NCBI RefSeq assembly: GCF_900120175.1
Contig: NZ_FQLF01000005.1
Coordinates: 746,501-810,500, forward strand
DNA from: Oceanicoccus sp. KOV_DT_Chl
Lineage (GTDB): Bacteria > Pseudomonadota > Gammaproteobacteria > Pseudomonadales > Dasaniaceae
Direction of reading: 5' to 3'
DNA: 64,000 nucleotides
Position 1 is the stretch's first letter; each line of letters opens with the position of its first letter. The translations under genes were made by a program, and so were the position numbers. Below the pieces are notes generated by a model that saw only the letters and a list, made by a program, of their open reading frames with translations, ran no database searches and was not told the DNA's origin. Shown here one piece after another: positions 30,861-40,408 of this stretch.

Positions 30861-31385
30861 ATGTCAGCCCACGACAAACACTCATTCACCAAAGAAGATT
30901 TAATTGCCTCAGGCAATGGCACCCTACTCGGTGACGGCTTTGCTCGATTACCGAGCAACAATATGTTGATGATGGACAGAATAACCCATATTTCCAGTGA
31001 AGGTGGCGCCAACGGTAAAGGTGAAATAATTGCCGAGCTAGATATCAATCCATCACTGTGGTTTTTTGATTGCCACTTCAAAGGCGACCCGGTAATGCCT
31101 GGCTGCTTAGGGCTGGATGCAATGTGGCAGCTAGTCGGCTTCTTTTTAAGCTGGCGCGGTAACGAAGGTATGGGGCGGGCTTTAGGTTCTGGCGAAGTTA
31201 AGTTTACCGGCCAGATTTTACCTACGGCCAGCAAAGTCACTTACCAACTTGATCTAAAGCGCGTCATAGAACGCAAACTGGTGATGGGAATCGCTGATGG
31301 CACAGTATCGGTCGATGGTCGCACCATCTATACCGCAAAGGATCTTCGGGTTGGATTGTTTCAACCTGATAATATGAACTTCTAA
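30861..31385 (+). CDS. fabA: 3-hydroxydecanoyl-ACP dehydratase/isomerase
   Basis: 174 residues, against 172 in E. coli. It dehydrates 3-hydroxydecanoyl-ACP and isomerises the trans-2 to the cis-3 double bond, the entry to unsaturated fatty acids. Catalytic His72 lies in [13 protein letters not shown] and Asp86 in LGLDAMWQ. The C-terminal hot-dog strands are complete. The next gene, 87 bp downstream, is its pathway partner fabB; the fabA-fabB pairing is typical of gammaproteobacteria. Confidence 0.97.
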   Translation: MSAHDKHSFTKEDLIASGNGTLLGDGFARLPSNNMLMMDRITHISSEGGANGKGEIIAELDINPSLWFFDCHFKGDPVMPGCLGLDAMWQLVGFFLSWRGNEGMGRALGSGEVKFTGQILPTASKVTYQLDLKRVIERKLVMGIADGTVSVDGRTIYTAKDLRVGLFQPDNMNF

Positions 31386-31472
31386 AATAGCACGGCAAAA
31401 CCGTCTGCAAAGATTTAACATTAAGTCGGCCACCACCACCCTGCGAATGGTCTGGACATTACGAGGTATTAC

Positions 31473-32690
31473 ATGAAGCGCGTTGTTATCACTGGTCTTG
31501 GCATTGTTTCCTGCATCGGCAACGATATCCCTGCTGTGCTTGATTCCTTAAAGCATGGTAAATCCGGTATTCGATATCGTGAAGACTATAAAGAAAGAGG
31601 CATGCGCAGCCATATTGCCGGCACTATTGATATTGACTTCAAGGAGCATATTGACCGCAAGCAATTGCGCTTTATGGGTGATGCGGCAGCCTATGCCTAT
31701 ATCGCCATGCAGCAAGCTGTGAACGACTCGGGATTATCTGAGGAGCAAATATCCAATCCCCGTACTGGCATTATCGCAGGATCTGGCGGTGCATCTTCAG
31801 CCAATCTTATCGAGTCAGCCGATATTTTACGCGAGCGCGGCATCAAGCGTGTTGGCCCCTACCGCGTCACTCAAACTATGGGCAGCACGGTATCAGCCTG
31901 TCTAGCCACTCCCTTTAAAATTAAAGGCGTTAATTATTCAATCTCTTCAGCATGTGCTACCAGTGCTCACTGTATTGGTAACGCCATGGAGCAAATCCAA
32001 TTAGGCAAGCAAGACGTTGTATTTGCTGGCGGCGGAGAAGAAGAACACTGGACTTTAAGCTGCCTTTTCGATGCGATGGGTGCACTATCAACAAAATACA
32101 ATGACACTCCCGAAAAAGCCTCCCGCGCCTATGATGCCGACCGCGATGGTTTTGTGATTTCCGGTGGCGGCGGCATGGTGGTATTGGAAGAACTGGAACA
32201 TGCCAAAGCGCGCGGCGCCAAAATTTATGCCGAAGTGGTCGGCTATGGCGCCACTTCAGATGGTTACGACATGGTCGCCCCTAGTGGCGAAGGTGCCGTT
32301 CGCTGCATGGCGCAAGCGTTGGCCACCGTGGATGGCCCCTTGGATTACATCAATTCTCACGGCACATCTACCCCAGCCGGTGACATTCAGGAGCTTAAAG
32401 CTATCGTCCAGGCCTTTGGCGACAACTCACCGATGATCAGCTCGACCAAATCACTAAGCGGCCACTCCTTGGGCGCCACTGGTGTACAGGAGGCAATTTA
32501 TTCTTTATTGATGATGGAAAACAATTTTGTCTGCGCTTCAGCCAATATCGAAAACCTCGATCCTGAAGCAGCATCACTTAACATCGTGCGCGAGCGGCAG
32601 GATAATGTAACCATTACCCGGGCAATGTCCAATAGCTTCGGTTTCGGCGGCACCAACGCCAGCTTGGTATTTCAAAAATTTGATAACTGA
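31473..32690 (+). CDS. fabB: 3-oxoacyl-ACP synthase I
   Basis: 405 residues. Condenses malonyl-ACP with (unsaturated) acyl-ACP in fatty acid elongation. The thiolase-fold triad is visible: Cys161 in [11 protein letters not shown], one histidine in [11 protein letters not shown] and the other in [11 protein letters not shown]. The C-terminus [15 protein letters not shown] is canonical. ATG at 31473 follows a GAGG ribosome site. It is co-directional with fabA and followed by a strong terminator. Confidence 0.97.
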   Translation: MKRVVITGLGIVSCIGNDIPAVLDSLKHGKSGIRYREDYKERGMRSHIAGTIDIDFKEHIDRKQLRFMGDAAAYAYIAMQQAVNDSGLSEEQISNPRTGIIAGSGGASSANLIESADILRERGIKRVGPYRVTQTMGSTVSACLATPFKIKGVNYSISSACATSAHCIGNAMEQIQLGKQDVVFAGGGEEEHWTLSCLFDAMGALSTKYNDTPEKASRAYDADRDGFVISGGGGMVVLEELEHAKARGAKIYAEVVGYGATSDGYDMVAPSGEGAVRCMAQALATVDGPLDYINSHGTSTPAGDIQELKAIVQAFGDNSPMISSTKSLSGHSLGATGVQEAIYSLLMMENNFVCASANIENLDPEAASLNIVRERQDNVTITRAMSNSFGFGGTNASLVFQKFDN

Positions 32691-32715
32691 TAAGACCAGC
32701 CCTGGCAGTCATCAT

Positions 32716-32747
32716 TAAAAAAAGCCCGCAAAAACGGGCTTTTTTTG
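32716..32747. terminator. Terminator after fabB, probably bidirectional
   Basis: AAAAAAAGCCCG, loop CAAAAA, CGGGCTTTTTTT. It lies about 30 bases after the fabB stop and also just beyond the reconstructed end of moeA on the other strand. Confidence 0.9.
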
Positions 32748-32764
32748 TGCCAACCGCTAATCGT

Positions 32765-33996
32765 TCAGGTCACCAAGTCACTTAACATAATTACTTGCAC
32801 CACATCACCTTTAGCAATAGTCATTTGCGGTGGCAACACCACCAGCGCATTGGCCCAGCTAACTGATGCCAGCACCCCTGAACTTTGGTTTGAATACAAT
32901 TGCGCAACACCGTCCTTAACATTCGCCCGCAAATACTCCTGACGCCCACCCGCTCGATTCCATTCAAAACCCGCTTCGGCATTGGCATATGCAGGCGTTA
33001 CTTCAGCCTGCCCATAGCCGCCAACAGGTAAGGCTTAGCTAGTAAACAAAAAGTAACAAACACCGAAGATGGGTTACCCGGCAGGCCAAAAAATGGCGTG
33101 CCATTTACCGTCCCAAATGCCAACGGCTTACCGGGCTTGATATTAAGTTTCCACAAAGCCAATTCACCTAGGGATTCTACTGCGGCTTTTACATGATCCT
33201 CTTCACCCACCGACACTCCGCCGGATGAAATAATCACATCGGCCTGACTGGATAACTGTTTTAACTGCTGGCAAGTACGCTCGAAATCATCTGCAACAAT
33301 GCCGCCATCCAGCACCTCACAACCCATCGCGGTTAATAATGCCGTCAACGTATAGCGATTAGAGTTATAGATCTGACCTTCAGCTAAAGTTTGCCCCGGC
33401 TCCACCAACTCATCACCAGTCGATAACACAGCCACTTTTAATTGACGATACACCTTAACCGAAGTCATACCAATGGAGGCCAGCAAGCCTATATCCTGCG
33501 GCTGTAAGCGCCGACCTTTAGCCATCACCAAGCCACCAGCACGTATATCTTGCCCTTTGGGCCGCACATGCTGTCCAAATTTAACAGTGTCGATAATGCG
33601 GATCGCTTCGCCAAAAGCGTTGGTATCCTCCTGCATGACTACTGTGTCCGCACCTTCAGGAATTGCCGCACCGGTAAAAATACGTGCTGCTGTGCCTGCT
33701 TTTAACGGTTTACCAATCGCTCCGGCAGCAATGCGCTGACTCACCACCAACTCACGGCTCTCATTACTGCTATTTCGTGCGGTGCCACTGGCAGCGATAT
33801 CTTTAAAACAAAAGGCGTAACCGTCCATTGCACTGTTATCACAAGGAGGCACATCAATAGTTGAACGCTGATCTTCAGCCAACACCCTACCCAATGCCAA
33901 CAATAGCGATACTGATTCAAACTCTGCTAGCGGCTGCGCCGACGCAATGATTTTAGTGAGCGCTTCTTCAACTGGCATTAACGGCGAAGTAGTCAT
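32765..33996 (-). CDS. moeA: Molybdopterin molybdenumtransferase, with one-base frameshift near the C-terminus
   Basis: Inserts molybdenum into adenylylated molybdopterin. The first frame (33996-32998, 332 residues) carries the N-terminal domains and the catalytic domain with DNSAMDGYAF, SSGGVSVGEEDHVK and GLPGNPSSVFVTF. It then stops early at GRLK. The missing domain IV is encoded directly after it in the next frame (VTPAYANAEAGFEW... SSGVLASVSWANALVVLPP... ending DLVT). Adding one G to the run matching 33011-33013 gives 410 residues, the size of E. coli MoeA (411). It stands 6 bp after moaB. Probably a sequence error rather than a real truncation. Confidence 0.92.
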
Positions 33997-34002
33997 TCAA
34001 AA

Positions 34003-34539
34003 CTAGCCTTGCGTTTGTTGTTCAGCACGGGTTTTTAACACCCCAACAAAATTACAGGGACGATGACTGCTATCCAACTGTTCGCGAATAATTTTCCCCC
34101 ACGCTGTTTGACACGCGCTGGTGGAGCCCGGCATACAAAAAATGACCGTTTCATTAGCCAGACCAGCAATAGCTCGAGATTGCACCGTGGATGTGCCAAT
34201 CTCGTCATAGGACAGAAAGCGAAATAACTCGCCAAAGCCATCAATTGTTTTATCAAACAACACACTGACAGCTTCCGGTGTGGAATCCCTCCCGGTGAAA
34301 CCGGTACCGCCTGTGATCAGAATTGCCTGCACCTGAGTATCAGCAATCCACTTCGATACCACGGCTCTAATCAAATAAACATCATCTATAACGATTGTTT
34401 TATCGGCTAAGTGATGACCTTCCTGCAGCAAACTATCAACCAAAAACTGCCCCGATGTATCATTCGCCTCTGAACGCGTATCGGAAACGGTAAGCACGGC
34501 AACATTCAACATTTGCCTGTCACTACTCACACTACTCAT
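34003..34539 (-). CDS. moaB: Molybdenum cofactor biosynthesis protein B
   Basis: 178 residues of the MogA/MoaB family, which binds and adenylylates molybdopterin. It shows AVLTVSDTRSEANDTSG at the N-terminus, ITGGTGFTGRDSTPEA near residue 100 and IFCMPGSTSACQTAW near residue 132. It is tightly linked to moeA (6-bp gap), and its ATG overlaps the end of the reconstructed RmlD-like gene by 8 bp, suggesting a single transcript. Confidence 0.95.
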   Translation of the reverse strand: MSSVSSDRQMLNVAVLTVSDTRSEANDTSGQFLVDSLLQEGHHLADKTIVIDDVYLIRAVVSKWIADTQVQAILITGGTGFTGRDSTPEAVSVLFDKTIDGFGELFRFLSYDEIGTSTVQSRAIAGLANETVIFCMPGSTSACQTAWGKIIREQLDSSHRPCNFVGVLKTRAEQQTQG

Positions 34540-35427
34540 TCACTGTATCCTTGCCGACATGGCTATCCACCGTTTTATTTTCAAATATTTTTTTCACCGT
34601 GGGCACCACAAACGCACGCCAGGGTAATTGTTTTATACCAAAGGTATTACGAATTTTATCACAATTCATCAAGGCCTAGGCCAGTCAGTATCAGCAGTAT
34701 CGACTGATTCAAGCTGTAATAACTGCTCATTAGCTTGCGTATATTGCGAAACCACAGCCAACACTGTTTCAGCAAATTGATAGCTGCTCACCGGATCTGA
34801 ACTGCAATAATGGTAGGTTCCCCATGCATTACAACCGCAACTCAGCTGATCAATTAACCCCGAAATAACTCGGGCTAAATCCTTGGCATGCAACGGGCAA
34901 CTTTTACCAGTACTGGATAAAGTAAGGCTTTCCTGCGCCTTAAATCTATCCAACAAAGTCGTCAATAAATTATCTTCCCTACTACTAAACAAAGGGCCAG
35001 TTCGTAGAATGATATGACGGGAGCAACTGCCCCGGAGTAACTCTTCCATCCGCGCCAGTAGTGCACCCTCCCGACTAGCGGGCACCACTTCATCCTTTTC
35101 ACGGTTACGCCCTCCATCGATGCCATCAAATACTTGACTAGTAGACAAAGAAATTACAGGAATGACAGCACGGTCGCAGGCCTGCGCCAACATAGCCAAA
35201 GAATCGATCAAACTCTCGGAGGCCTGCTGCTGCAAACTCTCAAGGCTTAACGCATTCACCACTACACCAATATCAGCGGGAATATTCAACTGTGGTTTTA
35301 TTTGCTCACTAGTATCGGAGTTAAGCCACTCAGCGCCCACTGATAGAAAAGGGCGCTGACGAATAGCCAGCTGAGCCTCCAACGCATCGCGTATCTGGCC
35401 ATCCAGAGCAATGATAAGAACTTTCAC
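34532..35427 (-). CDS. RmlD-like sugar-nucleotide-binding SDR protein, with one-base frameshift
   Basis: Related to dTDP-4-dehydrorhamnose reductase (RmlD) but apparently not catalytic. The N-terminal glycine motif is weakened (LIIALDGQIRDAL). The usual Tyr-x3-Lys site is replaced by EGALL in VPASREGALLARMEELL. The SLSTSQVFDG strand and LRTGPLFSS are retained. The first frame stops at DWPRP, but the next frame continues with LMNCDKIRNTFGIKQLPW to a stop at 34532. One extra base at 34673-34676 restores 298 residues, the usual RmlD length. No rmlABC genes are nearby. The role is unknown; it sits between ssb and moaB. Confidence 0.75.
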
Positions 35428-35455
35428 TTATTCGGCACCGCGTAGTTGATTGGGC

Positions 35456-35966
35456 CTAAAACGGGATATCGTCGTCAAAGTCATCAAAATTACCGGCCGG
35501 TGCTGCGGCTTGCTGGGGCGGGGCTGTTGACGTGACTGCTGGGGCGCTTGCTGCGGGCTTGTTGAGGTGCCTGCTGTTGAGGTGCTGAATAACCTTCACT
35601 CTGGTAACCGCCAGCTTGCTGCCCGGCACCACGACTATCCAGCATTTGCATTTCATTGGCGACAATTTCAGTCGTATAACGGTCATTACCGCTCTGATCC
35701 TGCCACTTACGAGTCCGTAAAGAACCCTCTAAATAAACCTTGGACCCCTTGCTCAAATACTGACCAGCAATTTCCGCCAAACGATTGAAAAACACCACTC
35801 TATGCCACTCGGTTCGCTCTTGCTGCTGCCCGGTCTGCTTGTCTTTCCAGCTTTCTGATGTCGCCACCGTAATATTGGTAACCGCATTGCCATTGGGCAT
35901 GGACTTTTGTTCGGGGTCATTCCCCAGGTTGCCAATTAAGATGACTTTATTCACGCCGCGGGCCAT
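35456..35966 (-). CDS. ssb: Single-stranded DNA-binding protein, with two one-base frameshifts in the linker
   Basis: Binds single-stranded DNA in replication and repair. The OB fold is intact in residues 1-~112 ([38 protein letters not shown]). The disordered linker then leaves frame. A middle section reads [12 protein letters not shown] in one frame, and the end reads [17 protein letters not shown] in another, the universal SSB tip that recruits partner proteins. Adding one base to the G runs (plus strand) at 35555-35557 and within 35515-35523 joins all three into about 170 residues. Divergent from uvrA, as in many gammaproteobacteria. Confidence 0.93.
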
Positions 35967-36138
35967 GGTGATCTCCAGAGTTCATACAATATTTTAGTTA
36001 CAGCTAAGTGACTGAACTATACCGCGTGAACCCAAACAAGGCTAGCCGACAAAGTACTTTCACCAACGCTTACAATCAAACCTACGACCAATAAACCACT
36101 TAGGCAGTATTAACGTAAGAAAATAAATGACAAGCACT

Positions 36139-36168
36139 TTGCCTACTGTCCGCTCAGCCAATTATAAT
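36139..36168 (+). promoter_or_regulatory. Likely uvrA promoter
   Basis: TTGCCT (36139-36144), an 18-base spacer and a perfect TATAAT (36163-36168) stand 65 bases before the uvrA ATG. I looked for a LexA box (CTG-N10-CAG) in the ssb-uvrA gap and found none. Confidence 0.55.
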
Positions 36169-36232
36169 ACTCTGTTTCGCTGCGCCCGTTGCAGGGGCGG
36201 CATTGCCTACAGCTGTAATTAGGAACACATAA

Positions 36233-39055
36233 ATGGATACCATTCTGGTCAGGGGTGCACGCACCCACAACCTTAAAAACATAGACCTCGATATCCCTCG
36301 AGACAAGCTGGTAGTCATTACCGGCCTATCCGGCTCCGGAAAATCTTCGCTGGCATTCGATACCTTGTATGCCGAAGGGCAGCGTCGTTATGTAGAATCG
36401 CTATCCACCTATGCACGCCAATTTTTGTCGATGATGGAAAAGCCTGATATTGACCACATCGAGGGCTTATCACCGGCAATATCTATTGAGCAAAAATCCA
36501 CCTCCCACAACCCTCGCTCCACCGTTGGCACAATCACTGAAATTTACGATTATTTACGCCTGCTCTATGCCCGTGTCGGCGAACCCCGCTGCCCTGACCA
36601 CGGCATCAAACTGGAAGCCCAAACCATTAGTCAAATGGTCGATGCAGTAATGGCATTACCCGAAGGCAGCAAACTCATGCTGCTAGCGCCGATTGTGAAA
36701 GAACGCAAAGGTGAGCATTTGCATGTATTTGAACAATTGCGCGCTAACGGTTTTGTCAGGGCGCGCATCAACGGCACAGTGGTGGATCTGGACGATGTTC
36801 CGGAATTGGAAAAAAATAAAAAACATTCTATTGAAGTTGTAATCGATCGATTTAAAGTCAGAGAAGATTTAAAACTGCGCTTGGCTGAATCCTTTGAAAC
36901 CGCCATCGAATTAACTAGCGGCACCGCGACCATTAGCTATATGGATGGCGAACACGGTGACATCGTGTTTTCTGCGTTGTTTGCCTGTCCTACGTGCGGC
37001 TACAGCATAAGCGAACTAGAGCCTCGCCTATTTTCTTTTAACAACCCCGCAGGTGCTTGTGAAGGCTGTGATGGTTTAGGAGTAAAATCTTTTTTTGATC
37101 AATCCCGAGTAGTACTACACCCTGAATCCAGTTTAGCCGAAGGCGCTATTCGTGGTTGGGATAGACGCAGCGTCTATTATTTTCATATGCTGAAGTCACT
37201 CGCTGAGCACTACCAATTCGAAATCGACAAACCGTTCAACAAGCTCAGTAAAAAGCATCAGAAAATAATTTTGCAGGGGTCCGGAAATGAAAAAATAAAC
37301 TTCAGCTATGTTAATGATCGTGGCGATGTTTTTCAGCGCACCCATAAATTTGAAGGCATTATGCCTAATATGGAGCGACGCTATCGTGATACTGACTCAC
37401 AAATGGTACGCGAGGACCTGGCTAAATTTTTAAGCACACAGCCCTGTCCCGACTGTGTAGGTACACGCCTGAAGCGCGAGGCACGGCATGTATTTATAAA
37501 AAATCGGGACCTCCCTTCTATCGTCGCTATGCCTGTTGGCGAGGCCCTGCACTATTTTGAAAAATTAAAACTCACTGGCAGCAAGGGAAAGATCGCTGAA
37601 AAAATATTAAAAGAATTACGCGACCGCTTTACCTTTTTAGTCGACGTGGGATTAAATTACCTGACACTTAACCGCAGCGCAGAAACTCTTTCCGGCGGCG
37701 AAGCCCAGCGTATCCGTTTAGCCAGCCAGATTGGCGCAGGCTTGGTTGGCGTGATGTATATACTTGATGAACCCTCGATCGGTTTGCATCAACGCGACAA
37801 CGAACGTTTACTCAAAACCCTTAATCATTTACGTGATCTTGGCAACACTGTTATTGTGGTGGAACACGATGAAGAAGCTATCCGCTTAGCTGACCACATT
37901 ATTGATATCGGCCCAGGTGCCGGCATTCACGGTGGCCGGGTGGTCGCAGAGGGCAGCTATCAAGATATTATTAAGTCTAAAGACTCTTTAACCGGGCAGT
38001 ATTTATCGGGGAAAAAGTCTATCCCCATACCCGCCAATCGCACGGCTTTCGATACTGAAAAACAATTGGTTCTCAGCGGCGCCACCGGCAATAATTTGCA
38101 AAACGTGACGCTCAAAATTCCGCTGGGAATAATGACCTGCATTACCGGTGTGTCCGGCTCAGGAAAATCCACACTCATTAACGGCACTCTATATCCACTA
38201 GCCGCTACTGAATTAAATGGCGCCTCCACTTTAACGCCCTCACCCTATGAGGACATAAGCGGCCTTGAGTTAGTCGATAAATGCATCGACATTGATCAAA
38301 GCCCTATCGGTCGCACACCGCGCTCAAATCCCGCTACCTACACTGGTATTTTTACCCCGGTGCGTGAATTGTTTGCAGGCACCCACGAAGCACGTTCGCG
38401 CGGTTACAAACCCGGTCGCTTTAGCTTTAATGTTAAGGGTGGCCGCTGCGAAGCCTGTCAGGGCGATGGTGTCACCAAGGTTGAAATGCACTTTTTACCT
38501 GACATTTATGTACCCTGTGATATCTGTAAAGGCAAGCGCTACAATCGTGAAACACTGGAGATACGCTATAAAGGCAAAAGCATCCACGAAGTACTGGATA
38601 TGACTATCGAAGATGCCAACAGTTTTTTTGAAAATATTCCTTCAATTGCAAAAAAACTGCAGACGCTGATGGATGTCGGTCTGTCTTATATTCGTCTAGG
38701 CCAAGCTGCTACTACTTTATCCGGCGGTGAAGCGCAGCGAGTAAAATTATCCAAAGAGCTTTCCAAACGCGACACAGGTAAAACACTGTATATTTTGGAT
38801 GAACCTACCACCGGTTTACACTTTCATGATATACAACAATTACTGAATGTTTTACATCGCCTACGCGATCACGGCAACACCATTGTCGTTATCGAACATA
38901 ATCTGGATGTGATTAAAACTGCAGACTGGGTTGTCGATCTTGGCCCCGAAGGTGGTAGTGGCGGCGGCCAGATTATTGCCACCGGCACGCCCGAGCAAAT
39001 CGCCAAAAACAAACAATCACACACCGGACGCTTTTTAAAGCCTATGCTTAAATAA
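36233..39055 (+). CDS. uvrA: Excinuclease ABC subunit A
   Basis: 940 residues, the same as E. coli UvrA. It recognises damage in nucleotide excision repair with UvrB. It holds two ABC ATPase modules: Walker [13 protein letters not shown] near residue 31 and [11 protein letters not shown] near 640, with LSGGEAQRI signatures near 488 and 830. Zinc-binding cysteines lie at [10 protein letters not shown] (near 250) and at CEACQGDG with CDICKGKRY (near 740). It has its own promoter, divergent from ssb. Confidence 0.98.
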   Translation: MDTILVRGARTHNLKNIDLDIPRDKLVVITGLSGSGKSSLAFDTLYAEGQRRYVESLSTYARQFLSMMEKPDIDHIEGLSPAISIEQKSTSHNPRSTVGTITEIYDYLRLLYARVGEPRCPDHGIKLEAQTISQMVDAVMALPEGSKLMLLAPIVKERKGEHLHVFEQLRANGFVRARINGTVVDLDDVPELEKNKKHSIEVVIDRFKVREDLKLRLAESFETAIELTSGTATISYMDGEHGDIVFSALFACPTCGYSISELEPRLFSFNNPAGACEGCDGLGVKSFFDQSRVVLHPESSLAEGAIRGWDRRSVYYFHMLKSLAEHYQFEIDKPFNKLSKKHQKIILQGSGNEKINFSYVNDRGDVFQRTHKFEGIMPNMERRYRDTDSQMVREDLAKFLSTQPCPDCVGTRLKREARHVFIKNRDLPSIVAMPVGEALHYFEKLKLTGSKGKIAEKILKELRDRFTFLVDVGLNYLTLNRSAETLSGGEAQRIRLASQIGAGLVGVMYILDEPSIGLHQRDNERLLKTLNHLRDLGNTVIVVEHDEEAIRLADHIIDIGPGAGIHGGRVVAEGSYQDIIKSKDSLTGQYLSGKKSIPIPANRTAFDTEKQLVLSGATGNNLQNVTLKIPLGIMTCITGVSGSGKSTLINGTLYPLAATELNGASTLTPSPYEDISGLELVDKCIDIDQSPIGRTPRSNPATYTGIFTPVRELFAGTHEARSRGYKPGRFSFNVKGGRCEACQGDGVTKVEMHFLPDIYVPCDICKGKRYNRETLEIRYKGKSIHEVLDMTIEDANSFFENIPSIAKKLQTLMDVGLSYIRLGQAATTLSGGEAQRVKLSKELSKRDTGKTLYILDEPTTGLHFHDIQQLLNVLHRLRDHGNTIVVIEHNLDVIKTADWVVDLGPEGGSGGGQIIATGTPEQIAKNKQSHTGRFLKPMLK

Positions 39056-39076
39056 CCGATTTTTTTGGAGTTAGCT

Positions 39077-40225
39077 ATGTTTTTACGCTTCTGCCTCACA
39101 CTGGTACTGCTGCTAAGCATGCACCTTTGCTTAGCATCAAACCCCGATTCAGATCTAACTAAACCGTCAGCAGCAGCACAGCAAATGATTGCGACATTGC
39201 GACTGCAAGAACATAACACCGCCAGTCGCGAACACCCACGCTGGCAAAAACCTAATCACATTGTGGTGGTAGTACCACCAGAATTTGCAGCCATGTCCAC
39301 TCCCTTGGTCACCGCATTGCAACAAATCGCTGGTGACATTCCACTCAGTACTTACCAACCGTCAGCACAGGAAAAACCACCTGCCTATCTACAGCAAGCT
39401 GATGTTGTATTTGGCTGGTGCAATCAGCAATTATTATCCTTGCTACCTAAACTGGTGTGGATCCAACAATTCAGCGCAGGCGCAGAAAAATGCACCAGCA
39501 CCACCGGCATTACCCAACAGGATTTTATTCTCACCAACGCCCAACATATGGCGTCTCCAGTGATCGCCGAACACGCCATCGCGATGATGCTATCACTGAC
39601 ACGCCAACTACCTTTATACCAGCGCCAACAAATGCAACAAACATGGCAACGCCCCACACAACTCACCAGCACCGACATCAATCAAAAAACTTTACTCGTT
39701 TTAGGCTTGGGAGGCATTGGTACCGAAGTAGCCAAGCGTGCACACGGTCTTGGGATGAGAGTCATTGCCACCCGCAACTCCAGTCGCAAAGGACCAGAGT
39801 ATGTCGATTATGTTGGCTTGGCTGACGAGATGCTTAAGCTGGCTGAACAAGCTGACGTTGTTATCAATGCTCTTCCTTACACGCGCGCAACTGAAAATGT
39901 AATCAACGCTGAGTTCTTGGCAGCACTCAAGCCTGGTAGCTATTACATTTCAGTCGGGCGCGGGAAAACTACTGACCTCACCGCACTGACCAAGGCGCTA
40001 ACATCCCACCAATTAGCAGGCGTCGGTCTGGATGTTACCGAACCCGAACCACTTCCCTCAGACCACCCGCTCTGGCAAATGGATAATGTGATTATCACTC
40101 CCCATGTTGCCGGGTTTTCCAAATCCGCGATTCAGCGAAACTTTCTTTTGTATCAAGAAAACTTACGACGCTATCTCCAGGGCGATAAATTATTGAATAT
40201 TGTCGATCTCAAACGCGGCTATTAA
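39077..40225 (+). CDS. D-2-hydroxyacid dehydrogenase family protein with an N-terminal signal peptide
   Basis: 382 residues from ATG 39077 (GGAG six bases upstream; a TTG at 39065 is less likely). Residues 1-~20 form a hydrophobic signal-like segment ending LCLA-SNPD. The enzyme domain follows: Rossmann motif LVLGLGGIGTEVAKRA, catalytic Arg in ISVGRGKTTDL, Glu in VTEPEPLPSDHP and His in ITPHVAGFS. Members reduce 2-oxoacids with NAD(P)H in the cytoplasm, so an export signal is odd for this family. Substrate unknown. It is co-directional with uvrA, 21 bp downstream. Confidence 0.85.
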   Translation: MFLRFCLTLVLLLSMHLCLASNPDSDLTKPSAAAQQMIATLRLQEHNTASREHPRWQKPNHIVVVVPPEFAAMSTPLVTALQQIAGDIPLSTYQPSAQEKPPAYLQQADVVFGWCNQQLLSLLPKLVWIQQFSAGAEKCTSTTGITQQDFILTNAQHMASPVIAEHAIAMMLSLTRQLPLYQRQQMQQTWQRPTQLTSTDINQKTLLVLGLGGIGTEVAKRAHGLGMRVIATRNSSRKGPEYVDYVGLADEMLKLAEQADVVINALPYTRATENVINAEFLAALKPGSYYISVGRGKTTDLTALTKALTSHQLAGVGLDVTEPEPLPSDHPLWQMDNVIITPHVAGFSKSAIQRNFLLYQENLRRYLQGDKLLNIVDLKRGY

Positions 40226-40294
40226 CACCCTGACTTACGGGGAAGTTTTTGGCTTTTATACCGCCTCGAGAAGTAATAAGCTCAATTATTAACC

Positions 40295-40307
40295 AATGAT
40301 AATTATT
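40295..40307. promoter_or_regulatory. Weak Fur-box-like sequence
   Basis: AATGATAATTATT matches 12 of the 13 central positions of the Fur consensus, but the outer arms do not match. It lies about 100 bases before the alpha/beta-hydrolase lipoprotein gene. In AT-rich DNA this may be chance. Confidence 0.25.
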
Positions 40308-40408
40308 CAGCACCCGACTCCCGGTGTTAACCTTTACCAAAGCAATTACCCAAACAATAACAATGCATACCTACAGAAAATGCACTCCGATTCCGCGAGG
40401 TAATAATA

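Noticed and set aside
30707-30934. 75-residue frame overlapping the fabA start
   Set aside because: Out of frame with fabA, no ribosome site, composition unlike a protein; the region is better read as fabA leader.
35967-36232. LexA box in the ssb-uvrA gap
   Set aside because: Several CTG and CAG triplets occur but none at the required 10-base spacing.
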